Shown in pieces: positions 23,882-29,625 of a stretch of 29,625 nt of DNA. The translations under genes and the position numbers were made by a program. The stretch is taken from the NCBI GenBank assembly GCA_031282565.1, contig JAITDL010000093.1, positions 1 through 29,625 of the forward strand, in the 5' to 3' direction. The notes beneath the pieces were generated by a model. The model was not told the DNA's origin. It saw only the letters and a program-made list of their open reading frames with translations, and made no database searches. The DNA is from Puniceicoccales bacterium. GTDB lineage: Bacteria; Verrucomicrobiota; Verrucomicrobiia; Opitutales; JAIRLM01. Numbering within the stretch: the stretch's first letter is position 1; the number at the start of each line of letters is the position of its first letter.

Positions 23882-24397
23882 TCAAGCCGAGTCGGAACTC
23901 TCAATGGCGCCTAAATCCTTTGAGCCGCCGGCACCAATAAATGACTCGTAGCCAGCGATTCCCATCTGTTTATTCCCGTACGGCCTGATGTGTTTGCGTC
24001 TTTTGTACCCGCGATCATTGGCCGCAACCAATTCTATTATGGCCATTTTCGCCGCATCACCTCTCCGCGGAAGCAATTTGTAGATCCTCGTGTAGCCGCC
24101 GGGACGGTTCAGAAATTCCTCAACGCGAGTGTCAAAGAGCATTTCAACCGCACCGTGATCCCTGACGCGCGCGACCGCCATACGCCTCTGGTGCAACTTA
24201 GCTTCCGGCAAATCAGCGCGGAACGCCTTGCACGCCATGGTTATAATTTTCTCAGCGAATTGCCTCAACGCCTTGGCCTTAGCCAGAGTCGTCCTAATTG
24301 ACCCATGGCGAAACAACGCCGCACTCAGCCCGGCAAGAAGTGCCTGGCGATGCTCCTTTTTGACACCAAGTTTAAACGGATGTTTTTTGTGACGCAT
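23882..24397 (-). CDS. rplQ: 50S ribosomal protein L17
   Basis: 171 residues, longer than E. coli L17 (127) by a C-terminal tail. The N-terminal signature MRHKKHPFKLGVKKEHRQAL and the core RTTLAKAKALRQFAEKIIT and RPGGYTRIYKLLPRRGDAA are typical. A strong Shine-Dalgarno (AAGGAAGGAG on the minus strand) precedes the ATG. It ends the ribosomal cluster after rpoA, as in most bacteria. Confidence 0.97.
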   Translation of the reverse strand: MRHKKHPFKLGVKKEHRQALLAGLSAALFRHGSIRTTLAKAKALRQFAEKIITMACKAFRADLPEAKLHQRRMAVARVRDHGAVEMLFDTRVEEFLNRPGGYTRIYKLLPRRGDAAKMAIIELVAANDRGYKRRKHIRPYGNKQMGIAGYESFIGAGGSKDLGAIESSDSA

Positions 24398-24426
24398 AAT
24401 TGGAAATCTCCTTCCTTGGGAAAATT

Positions 24427-25410
24427 TTAGAGGTAGCCATCAACTCTCATGCCGAGCGATAGCCCAAGTTCCTCGAGCCTATTCTTGATCTCTGTGAGCG
24501 ATTTCTTGCCGAAGTTCCTATAGCGGAGCATCTCGCTCTCGGTTTTTGACGCCAACTCGCCAACGGTTAGGATATTGGCATTATTCAGGCAATTCGCCGC
24601 TCTGACGGAAAGTTCTATTTCGTTGACGCTCATAGCCAACAACTTCTGCAGTCTATTCTGATCCCCGTCGCCGCGCCTCTCCGACTGCTGAAATATAATG
24701 TCGTCGTCCGAAAGCGCGTCGAACACATTGAGGTGGTGGCGCAAAACCGCAACGGCCTCTGCGAGAGCCTCGCCCGGAGAAATGCGGCCGTCCGTTGACA
24801 CCTCCATGGTCAAGCGATCGTAGTCGGTCATCTGCCCAACTCGCGCATTTTCAACGGAATAATTCACCAACCGCACCGGGCTAAAGGACGCATCGAGCGC
24901 AATGCCTCCGTCGACCGCATCGATCTTTTCGTTCTCCTCCGCAAGTAGATAGCCGCGCCCACGCCGCAGCCGCATTTCTGCGAAAAACCTGCCATCGTCG
25001 CCCCCCATGCGGAAAAGTTCATGGTCTGGATTGAGTATGGACACGTCTCCCGGGACAACTATGTCCTTCGCGTAGACAATTTTCTTCCCGGAAACGTTGA
25101 TCGTGAGCACCTTAGTGTCGCGCGCATCCGTCTTGAACAGCACCTTCTTCAGGTTGAGCAAAATCTCCGACACATCCTCTACTATGCCTGGGACCGTCTG
25201 AAATTCGTGCTGCACGCCCTCTATGCGCACATTGGTCAATGCGGCCCCTTCAATCGCACCTAACAGTATGCGGCGCAAGGCATTGCCGATGCTGCGCCCG
25301 AACCCGGACTCGAACGGCTCCGCGACAAATGCCGCATAGGTATCCGTCGCAGAATTTTCCACCTTAGCCAAACGCGTAGGCAACTCGAATTTCCCTAAAA
25401 TCTTCGCCAT
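24427..25410 (-). CDS. rpoA: RNA polymerase alpha subunit
   Basis: 327 residues. The N-terminal dimerisation domain has GFGRSIGNALRRILLGAIEGAA and VPGIVEDVSEILLNLKKV; the C-terminal domain that contacts promoter UP elements and activators has LSVRAANCLNNANILTVGEL and FGKKSLTEIKNRLEELGLSLG. ATG 25410 is used instead of the adjacent GTG 25413; GGAAGGAA upstream is a good ribosome site. It sits 20 bases after rpsD and 29 bases before rplQ. Confidence 0.98.
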   Translation of the reverse strand: MAKILGKFELPTRLAKVENSATDTYAAFVAEPFESGFGRSIGNALRRILLGAIEGAALTNVRIEGVQHEFQTVPGIVEDVSEILLNLKKVLFKTDARDTKVLTINVSGKKIVYAKDIVVPGDVSILNPDHELFRMGGDDGRFFAEMRLRRGRGYLLAEENEKIDAVDGGIALDASFSPVRLVNYSVENARVGQMTDYDRLTMEVSTDGRISPGEALAEAVAVLRHHLNVFDALSDDDIIFQQSERRGDGDQNRLQKLLAMSVNEIELSVRAANCLNNANILTVGELASKTESEMLRYRNFGKKSLTEIKNRLEELGLSLGMRVDGYL

Positions 25411-25430
25411 CACTTATTTCCTTCCAATCA

Positions 25431-26039
25431 TCAGCGGCTGTAAAACTCGACAATGATTTGCTCCTTCACGGCAAGCGCTATCTCGTCGCGCACCGGTGCA
25501 CGTTGAACGGTACACGAAAGCGCACTCTGATCGGTTTGCAGCCACGGCGGAACGGCCCTGTAGCGCGCATCTTCCAAATTCCTCATGGCCAAGTGGCGCG
25601 ACCCATCAACGGGCCGCACTGAAATCACGTCGCCGACCGCACAGGAATAGCTCGCTATGTCAACCTTGCGGCCGTTCAGCAGAAAATGCCCGTGGCCAAC
25701 CATTTGCCTCGCAGCCCTCCTCGTCCTCGAGAACCCAGCCAAATAGGCGACGCTGTCCAGGCGCATCTCCAGTGAGCTGAGAAAAACCTCTCCCGTAACT
25801 CCTTTTAGGTGCTTCGCACGCTCAAACACCATGCGGAACTGCTTCTCCGTCAGACCATAGTAAATGCGCGCCTTTTGCTTCTCGTTAAGCCCAGTGCCGT
25901 AGTCAGTTACCTTGCGACGCAGCCGCGGCCCGTGCATGCCAGGCAGATACGAACGTCGCTCAAACGCCTTATTCGGCGGGAAAATTGCCATCCCATAGCG
26001 GCGGTTAATTCTTGTTTTTGGTCCTGTGTAGCGAGACAT
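25431..26039 (-). CDS. rpsD: 30S ribosomal protein S4
   Basis: 202 residues. MSRYTGPKTRINRRYG at the start, then LNEKQKARIYYGLTEKQFR and the S4 RNA-binding domain with RLDSVAYLAGFSRTRRAARQ, VGHGHFLLNGRKVDIASY. The zinc-binding cysteines near the N-terminus of some S4 proteins are absent, so this is the cysteine-free form. TAGGAT precedes the ATG. In many bacteria S4 is the translational repressor of this operon; that is not shown here. Confidence 0.98.
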   Translation of the reverse strand: MSRYTGPKTRINRRYGMAIFPPNKAFERRSYLPGMHGPRLRRKVTDYGTGLNEKQKARIYYGLTEKQFRMVFERAKHLKGVTGEVFLSSLEMRLDSVAYLAGFSRTRRAARQMVGHGHFLLNGRKVDIASYSCAVGDVISVRPVDGSRHLAMRNLEDARYRAVPPWLQTDQSALSCTVQRAPVRDEIALAVKEQIIVEFYSR

Positions 26040-26086
26040 TTTACTATCCTATTTTGTTGCGTTGCCGTTCACCCAGAATGACTTGG

Positions 26087-26599
26087 CTACGGTCGCCGCG
26101 GCCTCTTCGGGCGGCAGCCGTTGTGTGGTATGGGAGTCACGTCACGTATGCTATTCACCTGCAACAATGTTTGCAGCGCGCGCACGGCGGCATCCCTCCC
26201 CGGACCTGGGCCCTTCAGATACACATCGACCTCAACCATGCCGTGTGACATGGCAGTACGGGCCGCATCCTGAACGGCAACCTGCGCCGCATAGGCCGTC
26301 GACTTGCGAGATCCGCGGAAATTGCTTTTTCCAGCGCTCGACCATGAGATAACAGCCCCATTCACGTCACTTATGGAAACTTTCGTGTTGTTAAACGTCG
26401 CCAAAACATGGCAAACGCCGGACGAAATGTTTTTGCACTTCTTCGCCCTACGGATTTTCACCTCTCCGTCAATTTCGCCGTGGAGTAACTCCGCCGCCGT
26501 CAATATCTTCGGCTTCTGCGGCGCGGCTTCACCGAACTGCCCTTGGCCATCTCCGCCCAGCGCAACGCCATCGCCAGAATCTCTTTCCTCGGTTTTCAT
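26087..26599 (-). CDS. rpsK: 30S ribosomal protein S11 with acidic N-terminal extension
   Basis: 170 residues against about 129 in E. coli. The S11 core begins near residue 55 and shows CHVLATFNNTKVSISD, GAVISWSSAGKSNFRGSRKS, AYAAQVAVQDAARTA, GPGPGRDAAVRALQ and the C-terminal DVTPIPHNGCRPKRPRR. The first ~50 residues are an added acidic, Gly-rich stretch. GGGGGA lies before the ATG. It follows rpsM after 24 bases. Confidence 0.97.
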   Translation of the reverse strand: MKTEERDSGDGVALGGDGQGQFGEAAPQKPKILTAAELLHGEIDGEVKIRRAKKCKNISSGVCHVLATFNNTKVSISDVNGAVISWSSAGKSNFRGSRKSTAYAAQVAVQDAARTAMSHGMVEVDVYLKGPGPGRDAAVRALQTLLQVNSIRDVTPIPHNGCRPKRPRRP

Positions 26600-26623
26600 C
26601 TATTTATATCCCCCGGACTACCT

Positions 26624-27001
26624 TTATTCCTTACCGCGAACGACTCCAATCGTCTTGCGGGCACCCCTCCGCGTGCGCGCGTTCGACGAAGTCCTCTGGC
26701 CACGCACCGGCAAACCCTTGTAGTGGCGGATCCCTCTGTAGCAACGTATGTTCTGCAGCCGCTTTATGTTAGCTATCATTTCGCGGCGCAAATCACCTTC
26801 AAGTTTGAAGCCCTTCGCAACGCAAATCGCCATTATCCTGTTGATGTCCTGCTCCGACAGCTCGTCAGCACGCATCTTTTCATCGAACCCGGCTTCCGCG
26901 ACGATGGCAGCCGATCGCGTCGGTCCAATGCCATATATGTAGCGCAACGCAAAGGCCACCTTCTTCTTACCAGGTATGTCTGTTCCAAATATTCGAGGCA
27001 T
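26624..27001 (-). CDS. rpsM: 30S ribosomal protein S13
   Basis: 125 residues from ATG 27001 (MPRIFGTDIPGKKKVAFALR), followed by YIYGIGPTRSAAIVAEAG, RLQNIRCYRGIRHYKGLPVR and GQRTSSNARTRRGARKTIG, all typical S13. GGAG seven bases upstream supports this start over ATG 27025, which would add eight residues. It lies 20 bases after map; the often intervening infA and rpmJ are absent. Confidence 0.97.
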   Translation of the reverse strand: MPRIFGTDIPGKKKVAFALRYIYGIGPTRSAAIVAEAGFDEKMRADELSEQDINRIMAICVAKGFKLEGDLRREMIANIKRLQNIRCYRGIRHYKGLPVRGQRTSSNARTRRGARKTIGVVRGKE

Positions 27002-27021
27002 AGTCCCGCTCCATTTACAAA

Positions 27022-27828
27022 TCAACCGCAGTCCTTGACACAGGTCACCTGCCTACGAAAGCATTTTTCCGGCGCTGTCAATACCTCCGGGTCATTTTTT
27101 GTTACCAGTATTGTGTGCTCAAAATGAGCCGCCGGCCTCCCGTCGGCCGTTAGCACGGTCCAACCGTCATCGCAAAATATTAATTCCTCTCTCCCAAGCA
27201 TAAACATCGGCTCAATCGCGAGCGTCATACCGGGAACAAGCAGCGGCCCACTTTTTTCCGGTCCCCAATTTGGAATTGGAGGCTCCTCATGCATTTCGCG
27301 CCCAATGCCATGGCCAACGAGCTCCCGCACAACACCCAATCCGGCATCCACCGCCTTTTTTTCGATTGCCGCAGAAATATCGCCAATTCTATTTCCGGAA
27401 CGTGCCGCCGCAATCCCCGCGTGCAGAGCCTCTTCCGTAACTTTAAGGAGTTTCGCAACCTCATCGTCAACCTCGCCAACGGCAACCGTTATGGTTGAAT
27501 CGCCCATAAATCCGTCAACGATTGCAACTAAATCAATGCTTACGATGTCGCCGTCGCACACCGTGCGCCCATCGGACGGGATGCCGTGCACAACCTCGTC
27601 GTTCACCGATATGCAAGCATTTGCCGGAAAAGGACATTTGCTGCCACCATAGCCGAGGCACGCGCTCCTAGCGCCCCGTAAACGCAACTCCTCGCCAACC
27701 ATCTTGTCCAATTCGCCGGTTGAAATTCCAGCAATAACCGCCGCGCAAACAACTTGCAAAACATCCGCCGTCACGCGACCGGCCCTGCGCATGGCCACTA
27801 TTTCCTCCTCTGTTTTGATCTTTATCAT
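27022..27828 (-). CDS. map: Methionine aminopeptidase, type I
   Basis: 268 residues. It removes the initiator Met from new proteins. Metal ligands are visible: Asp in VSIDLVAIVDGFMGDSTITV (two Asp), His in LVGHGIGREMHEEP, Glu in LAIEPMF and Glu in AHFEHTILVT. ATG 27828 overlaps the secY stop by four bases (ATGA), which settles the start; the frame is open upstream but lies inside secY. SecY-map coupling is common in spc operons. Confidence 0.97.
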   Translation of the reverse strand: MIKIKTEEEIVAMRRAGRVTADVLQVVCAAVIAGISTGELDKMVGEELRLRGARSACLGYGGSKCPFPANACISVNDEVVHGIPSDGRTVCDGDIVSIDLVAIVDGFMGDSTITVAVGEVDDEVAKLLKVTEEALHAGIAAARSGNRIGDISAAIEKKAVDAGLGVVRELVGHGIGREMHEEPPIPNWGPEKSGPLLVPGMTLAIEPMFMLGREELIFCDDGWTVLTADGRPAAHFEHTILVTKNDPEVLTAPEKCFRRQVTCVKDCG

Positions 27829-29333
27829 CGCCCCAACCCCAGCATAAGTCTGCAGCCACCAATGATAAGACCGGCAACTAGTACGGCGGCAACAAACAGA
27901 AAGAGGAACTGCGAATCGCGACGCCCGGCGCAATCAAGCGATGCAAATCTCCTACCACCGCCGGCACGCACATTTTTTCGCATAAACACATCATAATTCT
28001 TCTGAACGAGATAGGTTTCAACCTGCCGCATTACCTCCAAAAGGACCCCGACAGTAATCAGAGTGCCGGTCCCGCCAAAAAGCAGCGCAATGCCATAGGG
28101 CACATGCATGTAAAAGTATAGGGCGTCGGGCATTAGAGCTATCAAAACCAAAAACACAGCGCCGGCAAATGTCAGCCGCGACATTATGAAATCCAAAAAC
28201 TGCGCCGTAGGTGCCCCAGGCCGAATGCTCGGGACGTAGCCGCCATTCCTCTTGAGTTCATCGGCCACCTGAGCCGGATGGAACATGAGCGACACCCATA
28301 AGTAACTGAATGCGAAAATCAAAACCCCATAGGCCACGTAGTAAACGGATGCACCCTGGGACAGGTAAAAGGAGGCCGATTGGAAGAATCCAATCCCCGT
28401 TGCCGCACCGAGATAGGCAAATATTTGCTGGGGAAACAGCAGCAACGCATTGGCAAAAATAATCGGCATCACACCGGAATAGTTCACCTTCAGCGGCAGA
28501 AAAGCTCCGCCGCCAGCATACAAGCGATTTCCCACCATGCGCTTAGCGTATTGAACTGGAATTTTTCTCTGCCCCTGCGTAACGGCAACCATGGCCAGGA
28601 TCACGGCAATCAGCAGCGACCCCATCAGCAACAGCACGAGCAACTTAAGACCAAGTCGCACGCCGTGGCCAGCGCCGCAAAACAGCAAAAAAACCTGATA
28701 AAAACTGCGCGGCATCGAAGACAGTATGCCGACCACGATTAGCACCGAAATTCCGCTACCCAGGCCGTGGCGAGATATTTGATCGCCGAGCCACACGAGA
28801 ATCATCGTGCCGGCGGTGAGAAAAATTGTTGCCGAAACAAAAAACCAGCCGTGACTCGCCACAACGATCTCACCGTGCTGGAAAATGTCGAATCCAGGAA
28901 ACAGCTTCCCCGGATAATTTGCCAGTGCGGCCAGCAAAAGAAATCCCTGTATGACGCACACAGCTAACGTTAAATACCTAGTGTACTGAGCTATGCGCTG
29001 TCGGCCTCCATCTCCATCCTGCTGCAGCCGTGCAAGCGACGGCATGGCGGCACCGAGCAACTGCATTACTATGGAAGCACTTATGTACGGCATTATCCCG
29101 AGACCAAAAATCGCACCCTTCAGAAAAGCCCCGCCCGTGAACATGTTATAGAGCCCGACCAGGCCACCCGACGAGGCACTCTGATTGGCAAAAAAATTCC
29201 GCAGCGGCAACGGATCGATCCCTGGAATCGGAATGTTCGCCCCGATGCGGGCAATGAAAATCAGCGCAAGCGTGAAGAGCAATCGCTGACGCAAATCCTT
29301 TATTGCAAAAATTTTAGAAAGTGCAGCACTCAC
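27825..29333 (-). CDS. secY: Protein translocase subunit SecY
   Basis: 502 residues with about ten membrane segments; the channel of the Sec translocon. Family motifs: ALIFIARIGANIPIPGIDP near the N-terminus, LGIMPYISASIVMQLL, GSGISVLIVVGIL and RKIPVQYAKRMVGNRLYAGG. GTG 29333 is taken as the start because it overlaps the rplO stop by four bases (GTGA) and fits the SecY N-terminus; ATG 29369 would lie inside rplO. A Gly/Arg-rich cytoplasmic loop precedes the last membrane segment. Confidence 0.97.
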   Translation of the reverse strand: MSAALSKIFAIKDLRQRLLFTLALIFIARIGANIPIPGIDPLPLRNFFANQSASSGGLVGLYNMFTGGAFLKGAIFGLGIMPYISASIVMQLLGAAMPSLARLQQDGDGGRQRIAQYTRYLTLAVCVIQGFLLLAALANYPGKLFPGFDIFQHGEIVVASHGWFFVSATIFLTAGTMILVWLGDQISRHGLGSGISVLIVVGILSSMPRSFYQVFLLFCGAGHGVRLGLKLLVLLLMGSLLIAVILAMVAVTQGQRKIPVQYAKRMVGNRLYAGGGAFLPLKVNYSGVMPIIFANALLLFPQQIFAYLGAATGIGFFQSASFYLSQGASVYYVAYGVLIFAFSYLWVSLMFHPAQVADELKRNGGYVPSIRPGAPTAQFLDFIMSRLTFAGAVFLVLIALMPDALYFYMHVPYGIALLFGGTGTLITVGVLLEVMRQVETYLVQKNYDVFMRKNVRAGGGRRFASLDCAGRRDSQFLFLFVAAVLVAGLIIGGCRLMLGLGR

Positions 29334-29625
29334 GGCACCGTTGTCTCCACTACTTTCCCGCAGTCGCAATGTGCAGAATCCGACTCAAGCGCATTTCCAC
29401 CAACACTTTCAATCGCCGTTCTAGCTCCCGCCGAAAAGGAATCCGCCACAAATGTCGCGGCCCTCGGCAATTTTGCGTTACCGATCACCTTAAATTTTTT
29501 CTCATCCCTGTGCAGTAGTCCAGTTGCGCGCAGGAACTCGCAGTCAACCTTGATTCCATCCTCAACCAAATGCGGCGCAATCAACTCCAACGTAACGGCG
29601 GCAATTTTTTTCGACACCATCGACG
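29330..29625 (-). CDS. rplO: 50S ribosomal protein L15, C-terminal part (runs off right edge)
   Basis: The last ~97 codons of a protein that stays open to the right edge. The KKFKVIGNAKLPRAATFVAD and FSAGARTAIESVGG segments are the C-terminal L15 signature, and position directly before secY is the standard one. The C-terminus carries an extra Cys/His-containing tail (SDSAHCDCGKVVETTVP) past the usual end. Confidence 0.92.
   Translation of the reverse strand, partial: SMVSKKIAAVTLELIAPHLVEDGIKVDCEFLRATGLLHRDEKKFKVIGNAKLPRAATFVADSFSAGARTAIESVGGNALESDSAHCDCGKVVETTVP

Noticed and set aside
1..29625. CRISPR arrays, insertion sequences, prophage genes or rRNA genes
   Set aside because: I saw no regularly spaced repeats, transposase or integrase motifs, terminal inverted repeats or rRNA-like sequence anywhere in the window.

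Overview
The window reads as a chromosomal stretch of a Gram-negative bacterium of the PVC superphylum, most likely a Verrucomicrobiota member of the Opitutia type. The pointers are a very long GreA-type factor with a large N-terminal extension, a CdsA with the PGIGG-type signature, a pseudopilin with a FLDGH-type C-terminal motif, and the gene content of the ribosomal block. The lineage is inferred from protein style only; no rRNA gene is present. A type III secretion secretin with a CesT-like chaperone, a cysteine-rich exported protein and an atypical OmpR-type regulator suggest a life in contact with eukaryotic hosts, which is inference.

Layout. 1-459 (minus): start of an unrecognised membrane protein that runs off the left edge. 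460-865: regulatory spacer. 866-9596 (plus): a tight run of greA-like, cdsA, dxr, atpA, atpG, a YscB/CesT-like chaperone and sctC. 9607-11277 (minus): comEC without its C-terminal nuclease-like domain. 11459-16467 (plus): gyrB-gyrA. 16573-18021 (plus): cysteine-rich exported protein with an autotransporter-like C-terminus. 18043-19095 (minus): OmpR-family regulator whose receiver lacks the phospho-acceptor Asp. 19403-19479 (minus): tRNA-Val(GAC) with its own terminator. 19640-22061 (plus): an RpiB-serine hydroxymethyltransferase fusion overlapping a pseudopilin gene. 22045-29625 (minus): transcribed leftward in the order rplO (partial), secY, map, rpsM, rpsK, rpsD, rpoA, rplQ, then HU, ispF and ispE.

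How it works together. The minus-strand block at the right is the end of the classical spc/alpha ribosomal cluster (protein export, N-terminal Met removal, 30S/50S proteins, RNA polymerase alpha). Two MEP isoprenoid genes (ispF, ispE) follow, and a third (dxr) sits beside cdsA in the left block. The left block joins housekeeping genes (transcript cleavage, phospholipid synthesis, isoprenoids, two of the F1 ATPase subunits) to two type III secretion genes. The chaperone-secretin order mirrors yscB-yscC of Yersinia. No other type III gene and no other ATP synthase gene is in the window.

The most notable observations are the degenerate response regulator (reminiscent of chlamydial ChxR), the type III pair, the cysteine-rich autotransporter-like protein and the RpiB-GlyA fusion. 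No insertion sequence, prophage, CRISPR array or rRNA gene is visible.
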